A DNA stretch of 64,000 nucleotides from Bacteroides luti (lineage in GTDB: Bacteria; Bacteroidota; Bacteroidia; Bacteroidales; Bacteroidaceae), in assembly GCF_900128905.1 (NCBI RefSeq), contig NZ_FQTV01000001.1, positions 1-64,000 on the forward strand. Direction: 5' to 3'. Numbering within the stretch: position 1 is the stretch's first letter; each line of letters starts with the position of its first letter. The position numbers and the translations under genes were made by a program. Below, in pieces: positions 19,216-28,865 of the stretch. The notes below the pieces were generated by a model. The model worked only from the letters and a program-made list of their open reading frames with translations, had not been told where the DNA came from and searched no databases.

Positions 19216-19464
19216 ATGAAGTTTGTATATAAAACATCCGGAACTTGTAGTACTTATATATCAGTAGATGTTGAAGACGGCATTATTAAGGATGTTGTTT
19301 TCCAGGGTGGATGTAACGGAAACCTAAAAGGTATCTGTCAACTGGTAAAAGGTCAGCTTGTGAAAGAGGTTATCTCTAAATTGGAAGGTATATCCTGTGG
19401 AGGTCGACCGACTTCTTGTCCGGATCAACTTTGCAAAGCTTTACGTCAGGTTCCGTCTGTCTGA
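19216..19464 (+). CDS. TSCPD domain protein (TIGR03905-type)
   Basis: 82-residue protein with the eponymous TSCPDQL motif near the C-terminus (about residues 67-73). Conserved cysteines lie in GTCSTYI, GGCNGNLKGI and ISCGG. TSCPD domains also occur as a C-terminal piece of some class II ribonucleotide reductases, where they may bind a metal. The function of the free form is unknown. Its ATG directly follows the TAA of the yebC-like gene, indicating translational coupling. Confidence 0.88.
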   Translation: MKFVYKTSGTCSTYISVDVEDGIIKDVVFQGGCNGNLKGICQLVKGQLVKEVISKLEGISCGGRPTSCPDQLCKALRQVPSV

Positions 19465-19566
19465 TGTACTTATTTAATTAATGAAAATAAGAGTGCGGCA
19501 CTATTCCGAATTTGATTAGTGAAAATTGCGGATTACAACTAGCTAACTCCTTTCAATAATAAAAAA

Positions 19567-19605
19567 AGAGCCATTCTTTATCTTTAGTAGGTATAGAATG
19601 GCTCT
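19567..19605. terminator. Terminator after the pheT-yebC-TSCPD operon
   Basis: AGAGCCATTCT pairs with AGAATGGCTCT. Poly-A precedes the stem and a T-rich stretch follows. It lies between convergent genes and could serve both strands. Confidence 0.75.
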
Positions 19606-19716
19606 TCTGTTATATTACAGAATGGTTTTAGATATGCCTTCTATTATAATTGTACTTTGATAGATAGCCCTAATAAGGCTTCATAATATAATTGTCTACT
19701 TTAAAAATAGATACTA

Positions 19717-20109
19717 CTATTTATACATGTTTGCATCAATTGAAACCCTGAAAAGCTCTTTTTTTGTACTTTCCGAGAAATAAATATATTCAATTGTAGT
19801 TTTAAAGTCTTTGTATTCCTTTAAATCCAGGGAATTTCTTACAGCATCTATCATAGAATCTTTCATATATTGCTTTTTCTTTTGAATAGAATCGGGTGAA
19901 TCAATTCTACCGGATAAAGTATAATAGTTGCTGTTAGTATTTGTTTTTGGATTATATATCATGCTGTCAATTCTAATTCCTTCACCAATTGTTACAGGGC
20001 ATTTGGCAGTATATTCTTTGGCGAGTTTTTCAAAGGTCTTTTCTCTTGGCTCCTGACAGGAATTAAAAATAAGCAGCAGGCCAGTTGTAATTAATGCTAG
20101 TTTTTTCAT
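19717..20109 (-). CDS. Small hypothetical lipoprotein
   Basis: 130 residues with a lipoprotein signal (lipobox IFNSC, Cys at about residue 18). The mature part is hydrophilic and rich in Lys, Ser and Tyr, with YTLSGRIDSPDS near the middle. I do not recognise a domain. It is a lone minus-strand gene upstream of and divergent from the Nramp transporter. The 103-bp gap between them holds both promoters. Confidence 0.7.
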   Translation of the reverse strand: MKKLALITTGLLLIFNSCQEPREKTFEKLAKEYTAKCPVTIGEGIRIDSMIYNPKTNTNSNYYTLSGRIDSPDSIQKKKQYMKDSMIDAVRNSLDLKEYKDFKTTIEYIYFSESTKKELFRVSIDANMYK

Positions 20110-20184
20110 CTTTAGTTGAATTTTGATCTACTAAGATAAGCCATAATTATGAACAGAACAAGAACAACACATATTTTTAATCAT

Positions 20185-20192
20185 TATCTTTG
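20185..20192 (+). promoter_or_regulatory. -7 promoter element of the Nramp gene
   Basis: TATCTTTG matches TAnnTTTG, 20 bp before the start codon. No MntR- or Fur-like operator was recognised. Confidence 0.58.
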
Positions 20193-20211
20193 TCATAACA
20201 TAAAATAATAC

Positions 20212-21486
20212 ATGCTTATGATTAATTTTTTAAAAGATCTGAAACGTAAAGATCATAAACGCTATTTAGGTGGTCTTGACATTTTAAAATATATTGGTCC
20301 CGGATTATTGGTAACAGTCGGATTTATTGACCCAGGGAACTGGGCTTCTAATTTTGCTGCCGGGTCTGGGTTTGGATATTCGTTGTTGTGGGTAGTAACT
20401 CTTTCAACGATAATGTTGATTGTCCTTCAGCATAATGTGGCTCACTTGGGAATTGTTACAGGCCTTTGCCTTTCGGAGGCAGCTACTCAGTATACACCAA
20501 AATGGATTTCGCGTCCCATTCTGGGGACTGCTGTTATGGCTTCTGTTTCTACTTCCTTGGCTGAAATTCTGGGTGGAGCAATCGCATTGCAAATGCTGCT
20601 TGATGTTCCAATAATATGGGGCTCAATTCTGGTTACTGCGTTTGTGTTTATAATGCTGCTCACTAATTCATACAAGAAGATTGAACGTTCCATTATTGCT
20701 TTTGTTTCGGTTATCGGACTTTCTTTTATCTATGAGCTTCTACTTGTAGAGATTGACTGGCCAACAGCCGCGAAAGGATGGGTGGTACCGAGTTTCCCTC
20801 AGGGTAGTGTTCTTATTGTGATGAGTGTGTTAGGGGCTGTAGTAATGCCTCATAACCTTTATTTGCATTCAGAAGTGATTCAGAGTCATGAATACAATAA
20901 ACAGGATGATGCCTCAATCAGGAAAGTCTTGAAGTACGAGCTTTACGATACACTGTTCTCAATGATTGCAGGATGGGCCATAAATAGTGCTATGATACTT
21001 CTTGCTGCTGCAACATTTTTTAAAACCAAAACAGAAGTTACAGAACTTCAACAAGCAAAATCGTTATTAGAGCCGCTGTTAGGAAGTAATGCTGCTATAA
21101 TTTTTGCTTTGGCATTGCTTATGGCAGGTGTTTCCTCAACCATCACAAGCGGAATGGCTGCCGGTTCCATCTTTGCAGGTATTTTCGGAGAATCTTACCA
21201 CATAAAGGATAGTCACTCTCGTTTGGGGGTTATTATTTCTCTGGGTGTGGCATTTTTACTGATCTGCTTTATTTCAAACCCATTCAAAGGATTGATTATT
21301 TCGCAGATGGTATTGAGCCTTCAACTTCCTTTTACGGTCTTTTTGCAGGTGAGTCTTACTTCATCAAAAAAGGTAATGGGTAAATATGCTAATGGAAGGT
21401 GGAACACGTTTGTGCTTTATTTTATTGCGGCAACGGTGTCTGCTTTGAATGTATGGCTCCTGATTTCTACAATAATTGGTTATTAG
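20212..21486 (+). CDS. mntH: Nramp-family divalent metal transporter
   Basis: Proton-coupled importer of Mn2+/Fe2+ in the inner membrane. The 424-residue protein has about 11 hydrophobic segments. The two metal-site motifs are present: DPGNWASNFAAGSGFGY in TM1 (the Asp and Asn ligands) and VMPHNLYLHS in TM6 (the Met ligand and His). This makes it a true metal-coordinating Nramp rather than the Mg-type NRMT group, which lacks the Met. Translation may begin at either of two nearby ATGs (20212 or 20218). A TGTACA array lies 12 bp after the stop. Confidence 0.9.
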   Translation: MLMINFLKDLKRKDHKRYLGGLDILKYIGPGLLVTVGFIDPGNWASNFAAGSGFGYSLLWVVTLSTIMLIVLQHNVAHLGIVTGLCLSEAATQYTPKWISRPILGTAVMASVSTSLAEILGGAIALQMLLDVPIIWGSILVTAFVFIMLLTNSYKKIERSIIAFVSVIGLSFIYELLLVEIDWPTAAKGWVVPSFPQGSVLIVMSVLGAVVMPHNLYLHSEVIQSHEYNKQDDASIRKVLKYELYDTLFSMIAGWAINSAMILLAAATFFKTKTEVTELQQAKSLLEPLLGSNAAIIFALALLMAGVSSTITSGMAAGSIFAGIFGESYHIKDSHSRLGVIISLGVAFLLICFISNPFKGLIISQMVLSLQLPFTVFLQVSLTSSKKVMGKYANGRWNTFVLYFIAATVSALNVWLLISTIIGY

Positions 21487-21497
21487 TTTATAATATC

Positions 21498-21574
21498 TTG
21501 TACAAAAGAATTAATTCTTCTGTACAGAACAATTAATTCTTTTGTACAGAAGAAAACAATCTTTTGTACAAGAG
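21498..21574. repeat. TGTACA array, locus 2 (4 sites, 22-bp period)
   Basis: TGTACA occurs at 21499, 21521, 21543 and 21565, exactly 22 bp apart. Spacers are AAAGAATTAATTCTTC, GAACAATTAATTCTTT and GAAGAAAACAATCTTT. It lies between the Nramp gene and a redox-protein gene on the same strand. Confidence 0.92.
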
Positions 21575-21606
21575 AATATAATAATATATAGTAACACTTT
21601 AAAAAT

Positions 21607-22077
21607 ATGATGGAAGATAGAGTAAAGAGAGCAGTAGAGCTCTTTAAAAGCGGATATAATTGTTCTCAATCTGTGGTAGCAGCCTTTGCCGATTTATATG
21701 GATTTACCGAAGAACAGGCTTTGAAAATGGCTTCTTCTTTTGGTGGAGGAATAGGGCGAATGAGAGAAACCTGCGGAGCTGCCTGTGGAATATTTCTGCT
21801 GGCCGGACTCCAAACCGGAACCACTGATCCTAAGGATAAAGAAGGGAAAGCTGCTAATTATAAATTGGTACAGGATTTGGCGGCTATATTCAAGAATCGT
21901 ATGGGTTCTATAAACTGTGGTGAGTTATTGGGGCTGAAGAAATGTGATCCAATAGAGTCTACTCCAGAGGAACGAACTGCACAATATTATGCTAAACGCC
22001 CATGCGTAAAAATAGTTGAGGAAGCAGCAAGGATATGGGCAGAATATCTTGAAACTCAAAAAAAGGTAAGCTATTAG
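21607..22077 (+). CDS. C-GCAxxG-C-C family (putative redox) protein
   Basis: 156 residues with the family's cysteine layout. NCSQSV lies at about 19-24, ETCGAACGIF at about 57-66 (the CGAACG core), NCGELLG comes later, then CDP and a C-terminal CVKIVEEAA. Members are thought to be redox-active or metal-binding, sometimes near transporters, but no reaction is established. It is the only gene between the TGTACA array and a small wHTH gene. The function is unassigned. Confidence 0.85.
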   Translation: MMEDRVKRAVELFKSGYNCSQSVVAAFADLYGFTEEQALKMASSFGGGIGRMRETCGAACGIFLLAGLQTGTTDPKDKEGKAANYKLVQDLAAIFKNRMGSINCGELLGLKKCDPIESTPEERTAQYYAKRPCVKIVEEAARIWAEYLETQKKVSY

Positions 22078-22141
22078 GCTAAAAATGTTACATTTTTATT
22101 AAAAATATTCTATTTAAAGTGCTATATAACATAAAAATGTA

Positions 22142-22149
22142 TATATTTG
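22142..22149 (+). promoter_or_regulatory. -7 promoter element of the small wHTH gene
   Basis: TATATTTG matches TAnnTTTG, 71 bp before the start codon, implying a leader of about 60 nt. Confidence 0.55.
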
Positions 22150-22220
22150 TGCACTAAATAAATCACACTAAAGGATGATTTGTTTGAGTAAATATATGTT
22201 TAACTAAAAGTATTTTCAAA

Positions 22221-22421
22221 ATGTTGAAAGAAAAAGCAGGAATTATTGCAGGACAAATTTGGAATGCATTGAACGGCACTGAAGGTTTAACAGTAAAACA
22301 AATTAAGAAGGCAACTAAGTTAGTAGACAAAGATCTTTATTTAGGTTTCGGATGGTTACTAAGAGAAGATAAAGTTTCTATTAAAGAAATTGAAAACGAT
22401 CTATTTGTTGCTTTGAAGTAA
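22221..22421 (+). CDS. Small winged-helix protein (DUF2582-like)
   Basis: 66 residues. KAGIIAGQIWNALNGTEGLT followed by VKQIKKATK, then DLYLGFGWLLREDKV, matches the compact winged-helix family widespread in Bacteroidetes (pfam DUF2582). It is probably a DNA-binding or structural protein. Length and termini are complete. It is monocistronic with a strong terminator directly after it, which suggests an abundant short mRNA. Confidence 0.85.
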   Translation: MLKEKAGIIAGQIWNALNGTEGLTVKQIKKATKLVDKDLYLGFGWLLREDKVSIKEIENDLFVALK

Positions 22422-22444
22422 GAAAGTTAATAGCTGAATTATAA

Positions 22445-22490
22445 AAAATGCGCTGGCACGTTTTAATATGTTGCCAGCGCATTTTTTTAT
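22445..22490 (+). terminator. Terminator of the small wHTH gene
   Basis: AAAATGCGCTGGCA pairs perfectly with TGCCAGCGCATTTT and a T run continues. It is a strong GC-centred stem. Confidence 0.9.
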
Positions 22491-22505
22491 TTTCCCTCAT
22501 TTGTA

Positions 22506-22514
22506 TATCTTTGC
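22506..22514 (+). promoter_or_regulatory. -7 promoter element of lepA
   Basis: TATCTTTGC matches TAnnTTTGC exactly, 28 bp before the start codon. Confidence 0.65.
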
Positions 22515-22541
22515 ACATTATATTAATGATAAAACAAACTG

Positions 22542-24323
22542 ATGAAGAATATACGTAACTTTTGCATTATTGCACATATTGACCATGGTAAATCCACTTT
22601 GGCTGACAGACTGCTTGAATATACAAAGACAATTCAGGTTACAGGCGGCCAGATGCTTGATGATATGGACCTGGAAAAGGAAAGGGGAATTACCATTAAA
22701 AGTCACGCTATACAGATGGAATATTTGTATAAAGGCGAAAAATATATTCTTAACCTGATTGATACTCCGGGACACGTGGACTTTTCTTACGAAGTTTCCC
22801 GCTCAATTGCGGCTTGTGAAGGAGCTTTGCTTATTGTAGATGCTTCTCAGGGAGTGCAGGCACAGACTATTTCCAATCTTTATATGGCTATTGATCATAA
22901 TCTGGAAATTATCCCGGTGATCAATAAATGCGATATGGCTAGTGCCATGCCGGAGGAAGTAGAAGATGAAATCGTTGAATTACTTGGAGTGGACAGATCT
23001 TCCATTATTCGTGCATCAGGAAAGACTGGTATGGGCGTGGAAGAAATTCTGGAAGCTATCATAGAACGTGTTCCTTGCCCGGTTGGTGATGAAGAGGCGC
23101 CGCTGCAAGCACTTATTTTTGACTCTGTATTTAATTCTTTCCGAGGTATCATCGCTTACTTCAAGATTACCAATGGAGTAATCCGCGCAGGTGATAAGGT
23201 AAAATTCTTTAATACAGGAAAAGAATATGCAGCAGATGAGATTGGTGTGTTGAAGATGGATATGATTCCTAGAAAAGAGCTTCGTACAGGAGACGTGGGG
23301 TATATTATTTCCGGTATCAAAACTTCAAAAGAAGTGAAGGTGGGAGATACTATCACTCACATTGCCCGCCCATGTGCTAAGGCTATTTCTGGATTCGAAG
23401 AAGTTAAACCAATGGTCTTCGCGGGAGTTTATCCTATCGAAGCTGAAGACTTTGAAGACCTTCGTGCTTCTTTGGAGAAATTACAGTTGAATGATGCTTC
23501 TCTTACATTCCAGCCAGAGAGTTCATTGGCGTTAGGTTTTGGATTCCGTTGCGGATTCCTTGGATTGCTTCACATGGAGATTGTTCAGGAACGCTTGGAT
23601 CGTGAGTTTGATATGAATGTAATCACTACAGTTCCAAACGTATCTTACCAGATTTACGATAAGCAAGGTGTTATGACCGAGGTTCACAATCCCGGTGGAA
23701 TGCCCGATCCTACATTGATTGATCACATTGACGAACCATATATTAAAGCTTCGGTTATTACCAAGACCGATTATATTGGCCCTATCATGACTCTTTGTCT
23801 GGGTAAACGTGGTGAGCTGACTAAACAGGAATATATCTCTGGTAATCGTATGGAGATTCATTATGATATGCCGTTGGGTGAAATTGTGATCGACTTCTAC
23901 GATAAGCTGAAAAGTATATCAAAAGGTTATGCATCGTTCGATTATCATCAATCGGGCTTCCGTCCTTCCAAATTGATTAAATTGGATATCCTGCTTAACG
24001 GTGAACCTGTGGATGCTCTTTCTACTCTTACACATGTGGACAATGCCTACGATTTGGGTAAACGAATGTGTGAGAAATTAAAAGAACTGATACCTAGACA
24101 GCAATTTGATATAGCAATTCAGGCAGCAATCGGTGCTAAGATTATCTCTCGTGAAACGATAAAGGCGGTTCGAAAAGATGTAACTGCCAAGTGTTACGGT
24201 GGTGATATCAGTAGAAAGCGTAAATTGCTTGAAAAGCAGAAGAAGGGAAAGAAGAGAATGAAGCAGATAGGAAATGTGGAAGTTCCTCAGAAAGCTTTCC
24301 TTGCTGTATTGAAACTAGATTAA
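22542..24323 (+). CDS. lepA: Elongation factor 4 (LepA)
   Basis: Ribosome-associated translational GTPase. The 593-residue protein has the P-loop [14 protein letters not shown] at about 9-22, DTPGHVDFS (G3), NKCD (G4), an EF-G-like domain III/V region ([20 protein letters not shown]) and the LepA-specific C-terminal domain ending in [18 protein letters not shown] (G/K-rich). All G motifs are intact. The start gives the standard [19 protein letters not shown]. Confidence 0.97.
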   Translation: MKNIRNFCIIAHIDHGKSTLADRLLEYTKTIQVTGGQMLDDMDLEKERGITIKSHAIQMEYLYKGEKYILNLIDTPGHVDFSYEVSRSIAACEGALLIVDASQGVQAQTISNLYMAIDHNLEIIPVINKCDMASAMPEEVEDEIVELLGVDRSSIIRASGKTGMGVEEILEAIIERVPCPVGDEEAPLQALIFDSVFNSFRGIIAYFKITNGVIRAGDKVKFFNTGKEYAADEIGVLKMDMIPRKELRTGDVGYIISGIKTSKEVKVGDTITHIARPCAKAISGFEEVKPMVFAGVYPIEAEDFEDLRASLEKLQLNDASLTFQPESSLALGFGFRCGFLGLLHMEIVQERLDREFDMNVITTVPNVSYQIYDKQGVMTEVHNPGGMPDPTLIDHIDEPYIKASVITKTDYIGPIMTLCLGKRGELTKQEYISGNRMEIHYDMPLGEIVIDFYDKLKSISKGYASFDYHQSGFRPSKLIKLDILLNGEPVDALSTLTHVDNAYDLGKRMCEKLKELIPRQQFDIAIQAAIGAKIISRETIKAVRKDVTAKCYGGDISRKRKLLEKQKKGKKRMKQIGNVEVPQKAFLAVLKLD

Positions 24324-24395
24324 ATTTGGAGCTTTTGTTTCACCTCTTAAAAGATGAAATAAAAGCTCTGATCACTTTATAAAAATTGTAATATC

Positions 24396-25736
24396 ATGAT
24401 TAAACCGCTTGCATACTCTTTTAATAGCTTTATAAAGCATCATGTAAACGGTGGAATAGTGCTCATGGTTGTAGCTGTTCTAGCTATGATTGTGGCCAAC
24501 TCACCATGGAGTGATACTTATCTTTCTATTCTAGATTATCCCGTATCTTTGCAGATTGGCAGTTTTAATCTCTTCAGTCACAACGGAGAGCCAATGTCAA
24601 TATCTACATTCATTAATGATGCGTTAATGGCAATCTTTTTCTTTTCTGTGGGATTGGAAATTAAGCGCGAAACATTGGTTGGTGAACTCTCAAACCTGCG
24701 TCAGGCTTTATTGCCTATTATTGCTGCATGCGGGGGTATGATTATTCCTGTAATTACATATTTCTGTATTGCTCCACAAGCTCCCGAAAGTAATGGTATA
24801 GCTATACCGATGGCAACTGATATTGCTTTCTCTTTGGGTGTTTTAGGATTGCTGGGTAAACGTGTACCTTTAAGTCTGAAGATATTTCTTACTACCTTCG
24901 CTGTTGCCGATGATATTGGTGGTATTATTGTTATTGCACTATTTTATGCTACACATCTTCAATTTGGATATTTACTTATAGCAGGTGCTATCCTTGCATT
25001 TATGCTTTGGGCAAACATTAAGCTTGAGGTTGTAAATAAAGGATTTTATGTTTTTCTGGGTATTGTAGTTTGGTACTTATTTCTTCAGTCAGGTATTCAT
25101 AGTACGATAGCAGGGGTGCTGGTTGCATTTACGATTCCTTCCAGACCGCATATTAAAATAGGTAAGTATATTGAACGAATCCGCGAGAATATCCACTCGT
25201 TTCCTGTTTCCAATAATGATTCTATAATATTGGAACAAGATCAGCTAGAAAGACTTAAAAGTATAGAGTCTTCTTCCGATCACGTTATTTCACCTTTACA
25301 ATCAATGGAAGATTCTCTGCAGGGGGCCGTAAACTACTTCATTATGCCTGTTTTTGCTTTTGCCAATGCCGGTGTTGTACTTGCTGGTGCAGAAGGAGAT
25401 GTTCTTGGAAGTGTAACCTTTGCTGTTGCTTTAGGACTTGTTTTGGGTAAGTTCATAGGAATATTCTCATTTACATGGATGACCATTAAACTGAAGATAT
25501 CTAAGATGCCTGAAGGTATGAATTGGAAGAATCTGGCTGGTGTATCTATGTTAGGAGGTGTTGGCTTTACTGTTGCACTGTTCATTGCCACTCTTTCTTT
25601 TGGAAATGCAGAATCTGTTTTATTGAACCAGGCAAAGCTAGGTATTATTGGAGGAACCGTAATTGCTGGATTGTTAGGTTATTTATATCTGCATAAGGTT
25701 CTCCCTAAAAAAGAGTATTCAGATGATAATGAATAA
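24396..25736 (+). CDS. nhaA: Na+/H+ antiporter NhaA
   Basis: Inner-membrane Na+(Li+)/H+ exchanger for sodium and pH homeostasis. It has 446 residues and about 12 hydrophobic segments. The sodium-site region ATDIAFSLGVLGLLG and TTFAVADDIGGI carries the two essential adjacent aspartates. A hydrophilic loop (about 255-300) is longer than in E. coli NhaA, as often seen in Bacteroidetes. It is monocistronic, ending at a convergent terminator. Confidence 0.95.
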   Translation: MIKPLAYSFNSFIKHHVNGGIVLMVVAVLAMIVANSPWSDTYLSILDYPVSLQIGSFNLFSHNGEPMSISTFINDALMAIFFFSVGLEIKRETLVGELSNLRQALLPIIAACGGMIIPVITYFCIAPQAPESNGIAIPMATDIAFSLGVLGLLGKRVPLSLKIFLTTFAVADDIGGIIVIALFYATHLQFGYLLIAGAILAFMLWANIKLEVVNKGFYVFLGIVVWYLFLQSGIHSTIAGVLVAFTIPSRPHIKIGKYIERIRENIHSFPVSNNDSIILEQDQLERLKSIESSSDHVISPLQSMEDSLQGAVNYFIMPVFAFANAGVVLAGAEGDVLGSVTFAVALGLVLGKFIGIFSFTWMTIKLKISKMPEGMNWKNLAGVSMLGGVGFTVALFIATLSFGNAESVLLNQAKLGIIGGTVIAGLLGYLYLHKVLPKKEYSDDNE

Positions 25737-25755
25737 AAGCATTTATAAGCTTTAC

Positions 25756-25848
25756 ATTCAATAATAAAAAAAGGTCATTTAAGAAGCAATGAAGGCAGAT
25801 AGCAGAGCGCTACTACCTACATATTCAATAATAAAAAAGGTCATTAAG
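25756..25848. repeat. 67-bp direct duplication of a terminator half-site
   Basis: ATTCAATAATAAAAAAAGG at 25756 recurs at 25823, each followed by TCATT(T)AAG. The second copy is the left arm of the functional terminator. The first has no matching right arm nearby, so it looks like a local duplication remnant. Confidence 0.7.
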
Positions 25849-25874
25849 TTTTTTCGAGCTTAATGACCTTTTTT
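25833..25874. terminator. Bidirectional terminator between nhaA and rmuC
   Basis: AAAAAAGGTCATTAAG (25833-25848) pairs with CTTAATGACCTTTTTT (25859-25874). A-run and T-run flank it on both strands and the genes converge. Confidence 0.88.
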
Positions 25875-25988
25875 CAATTATTGAGATTTTAATTATTCCG
25901 ATTGATACTTTTAGAAGATTCTATTTTTCATCGCCGTCGATATCTACATATAGATACTTTGTGCTTAAAAACCTGTTGTTTGGGTTTA

Positions 25989-27284
25989 TTATTCATCATC
26001 ATCCATATCCACAAGAGGAAGAATCTTTTGTGACTCTTCGACTGGTAAAGCTTCAACCTGTTTTAAGCGTCTTTCAATAGCACGAGTACGTTTGCCCATA
26101 ACTTCTTCAAGCTGATCTCCTGCAGTCTGAATATTCTTCTGAACCTTCTCCAGTAACCCGCCAAACTTGCTGAACTCTGTCTTTACAGCACCAAGAACAC
26201 TCCACACTTCACCTGTTCTCTTTTGAATAGCCAGCGTGCGGAATCCCATCTGTAAGCTGTTAAGTATAGCCCCAAGCGTAGTTGGTCCGGTAACTACAAT
26301 CTTGAAATCCTTTTGTAAGGTCTCTACTAATGATGTTCTGCGGATAACTTCTGCATAGATGCTTTCAAAAGGAAGAAACATAATGGCAAAGTCTGTTGTA
26401 AACGGAGGATCAATATACTTGTCATGAATATCTTTTGCCATTTTCTTAATGGTAATTTCAAGTTGTTTGGATGATGCTTCAATTAAAGCTGTATCGCCAG
26501 CCTCAAATGCATCATAGTATTGCTCGTACACATCTTTAGGGAACTTAGCATCAATAGGTAGATAAACAGTTGAATTTGCATCATCTTTCCCTGGAAGCTT
26601 GATAGCAAATTCAACAAATTCAGTACCGCTCTTCTTGGTCTTAACATTAGCATCGTATTGCTCGGGACTCATCATTTGTTCCAATAAAGCTCCTAATTGT
26701 ACTTCTCCAAATGTTCCGCGCATCTTAACGTTGGTCAGTACCTTCTTTAATCCACCTACATCTTGAGCCAGAGATTTCATTTCGCCCAGACCTTTCTGAA
26801 CGTTCTCAAGCTGGTTGCGGACAATCTCGAAAGACTGGCCAATACGTTCGTTCAGTGTCTTTTGAAGTTTTTCTTCTACAACCAAGCGCATCTCATCCAA
26901 TCTTTTTTCAGTAGATTGTATAAGTGCTTCCTGAGTTTTACCCATAGCTTCAAACTTCTCTTTCTGAAGTTCGTTACCGGTCAACATATTCTTATGGAGC
27001 GCATCCTGCATCTGTTGAATTGACGTGTTTAGGGTAGTGGTTATTTCTGTACGGAATTCGCGTATAGATTTGCCTAGTTCGTCACGGTTTTCATGAGACT
27101 GTTCTCTTAAAACCGTCTCCAAACGAATATTTTGTTCTCTGATAATACTTTCCAAACGATTATTTTGTTCTTTGATAGAAACTTCTATCCGGTCGGTATC
27201 TTCTTTGCTTTTACCTTTGCTCAATAGTATTACAAGAATGAGGAGCAATAAAACAGTACAAACAATTAATAAAGTCAATTCCAT
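25989..27284 (-). CDS. rmuC: DNA recombination protein RmuC
   Basis: 431 residues. An N-terminal membrane anchor (about 3-23, LTLLIVCTVLLLLILVILLS) is followed by a long coiled coil (about 30-165). The RmuC nuclease-like domain (about 180-380) contains LPIDAKFPKDVYEQYYDA, in which the DAKFP motif matches PD-(D/E)xK-type active-site lysines. An acidic tail follows. Family members limit inversions and repeat recombination, which is of interest in a window with so many short duplications. Monocistronic. Confidence 0.93.
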   Translation of the reverse strand: MELTLLIVCTVLLLLILVILLSKGKSKEDTDRIEVSIKEQNNRLESIIREQNIRLETVLREQSHENRDELGKSIREFRTEITTTLNTSIQQMQDALHKNMLTGNELQKEKFEAMGKTQEALIQSTEKRLDEMRLVVEEKLQKTLNERIGQSFEIVRNQLENVQKGLGEMKSLAQDVGGLKKVLTNVKMRGTFGEVQLGALLEQMMSPEQYDANVKTKKSGTEFVEFAIKLPGKDDANSTVYLPIDAKFPKDVYEQYYDAFEAGDTALIEASSKQLEITIKKMAKDIHDKYIDPPFTTDFAIMFLPFESIYAEVIRRTSLVETLQKDFKIVVTGPTTLGAILNSLQMGFRTLAIQKRTGEVWSVLGAVKTEFSKFGGLLEKVQKNIQTAGDQLEEVMGKRTRAIERRLKQVEALPVEESQKILPLVDMDDDE

Positions 27285-27306
27285 ATATCTAATATTAAGT
27301 TATCTT

Positions 27307-27315
27307 GCAAAGATA
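27307..27315 (-). promoter_or_regulatory. -7 promoter element of rmuC
   Basis: Minus-strand TATCTTTGC, a perfect TAnnTTTGC, lies 23 bp before the start codon. Confidence 0.65.
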
Positions 27316-27359
27316 CACTTTTTAAAGATTTCACCTTTTAAGAACAGTTTAAAAGATGT

Positions 27360-27368
27360 ACCTTTGCA
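27360..27368 (+). promoter_or_regulatory. -7 promoter element upstream of the lipoprotein-HAD pair
   Basis: TACCTTTGC matches TAnnTTTGC exactly. It lies 145 bp before the next plus-strand start, implying a leader of about 135 nt with a weak AACAA...TTGTT hairpin near 27400. A second promoter closer to the gene cannot be excluded. Confidence 0.5.
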
Positions 27369-27512
27369 CCCGATTTTCAAATTAGGACTTTCCCTATCTA
27401 ACAATGGGGATTATCCTTGTTAAGAAGAATTTTCTTTATTCACTTTTGTTACACTATATTGAAATTTAAAAATAACAATGAAATATTAACTAGCCACAAA
27501 ATTTAATGATGT

Positions 27513-27944
27513 ATGAAAAAAGAAACTTATTTTAAGCTTTTACTTCTGATGGTAGTAACATTTGGCTTTACAGCTTGTACCATAAATGATGATGAGGTGG
27601 GATATAACACTACAGAAGATTTATGTTCAAAAACCTGGGTAGAGACATATGCAACTACCGATCATTACTATTGTACCCATAAAATAATTTTTGATTATGA
27701 TGGGGATGCCCAAGAAGTTTATATCTATAATAATATGGATATAAATGGAAATCCATTGAGTACGGTTGCTAAAACTGAATCTTATAATTTAAGCTGGAGC
27801 TGGTATAATGAAAACCATGAATGTCTGGTATTGAATTATGGAAAAAATGTTGTTCTCTATTTCGATAACGTTTGGGTAAGAAACGATTATTTATCGGGAA
27901 AACTCGATGGAAGTTATGTAACTTTTATAAACGAAAATATTTAA
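27513..27944 (+). CDS. Small hypothetical lipoprotein
   Basis: 143 residues with a lipoprotein signal (lipobox FTAC, Cys at about residue 22). The mature part is aromatic and acidic (TTDHYYCTHKIIFDYDGDAQ; SWSWYNENHECLVLNYG) and looks like a small beta sandwich of the lipocalin-like type seen in Bacteroides. I do not recognise a named family. The HAD phosphatase start is 6 bp after its stop, so the two are probably co-transcribed. Confidence 0.68.
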   Translation: MKKETYFKLLLLMVVTFGFTACTINDDEVGYNTTEDLCSKTWVETYATTDHYYCTHKIIFDYDGDAQEVYIYNNMDINGNPLSTVAKTESYNLSWSWYNENHECLVLNYGKNVVLYFDNVWVRNDYLSGKLDGSYVTFINENI

Positions 27945-27950
27945 TCAGAC

Positions 27951-28754
27951 ATGTATAAGCTCTTAGTACTCGATCTTGACGGAACTCTGACTAATTCACA
28001 AAAGAAAATAACGCAAAAGACAAAAGAGGCTTTATTAAAAGCTCAGGAGAATGGAGTGAAAATTGTACTTGCTTCAGGCAGACCGACTTATGGTATTGTT
28101 CCTTTAGCGGACGAGTTGAATCTGGATGCACGCGGAGGTTATATTCTTTCTTATAATGGGGGAGAAATTATAGACTGGAAAACAAAAGATCTACTTCATG
28201 CAAGATTGCTTGACCCTCAGGTTATTCCTTATTTGTACGATTGTGCTAACAGAAATGATCTGGCAATTATTACGTATCAGGATGAGTATATTATAACTGA
28301 AAAGCCTGATGATATATATGTGCACAAGGAAGCTTTTCTTAATAAGATGAAAATTAAGAAGGTAGATAATTTTCTGTCGTTTGTTGATTTTCCGGTAGCA
28401 AAATGTTTAATAACCGGAGATCCTGAGCAATTAGTCATATTGGAAAAGGAAATGAATGAGCATCTAAAGGGCTCTATGGGCGTTTATCGTTCTGAACCTT
28501 TCTTTCTTGAATTAGTTCCAAACGGAATAGATAAAGCACAGTCACTAAGTATTTTATTGGATAAATTAGGCATGACTGCGAATGAAATGATTGCCTGCGG
28601 CGATGGCTTTAATGATTTGTCGATGATACGGTTTGCCGGACTAGGAGTGGCTATGGCTAATGCTCAGCTGGCAGTGAAAGAACAAGCTGATTTTATTACT
28701 CTTTCTAATGAAGAAGATGGAGTAGCCCATGTAATAGAACAATTCCTATTGTAA
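27951..28754 (+). CDS. Cof-type HAD-IIB phosphatase
   Basis: 267-residue cytosolic hydrolase of the haloacid dehalogenase superfamily. The nucleophile motif is DLDGTLTNS (about residues 7-15), motif II lies near VLASGRPTYG, and motif IV is GDGFNDLSMI (about 221-230), with a C2B cap between. Family members dephosphorylate sugar phosphates, nucleotides or FMN. The substrate cannot be inferred here. It follows the lipoprotein gene by 6 bp and ends at a strong terminator. Confidence 0.9.
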   Translation: MYKLLVLDLDGTLTNSQKKITQKTKEALLKAQENGVKIVLASGRPTYGIVPLADELNLDARGGYILSYNGGEIIDWKTKDLLHARLLDPQVIPYLYDCANRNDLAIITYQDEYIITEKPDDIYVHKEAFLNKMKIKKVDNFLSFVDFPVAKCLITGDPEQLVILEKEMNEHLKGSMGVYRSEPFFLELVPNGIDKAQSLSILLDKLGMTANEMIACGDGFNDLSMIRFAGLGVAMANAQLAVKEQADFITLSNEEDGVAHVIEQFLL

Positions 28755-28761
28755 TAATAAT

Positions 28762-28797
28762 AAGAGGACTTTCTGTAAAAAGAAAGTCCTCTTTGTT
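28762..28797 (+). terminator. Terminator after the HAD gene
   Basis: AAGAGGACTTTC pairs with GAAAGTCCTCTT around a short A-rich loop. Confidence 0.85.
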
Positions 28798-28865
28798 TAA
28801 CTGGTTAGGTTTTTGTAAAGTCTGGTTAGGCCTAAATATGAGTTTGAAGAATCTATGATAAATAA

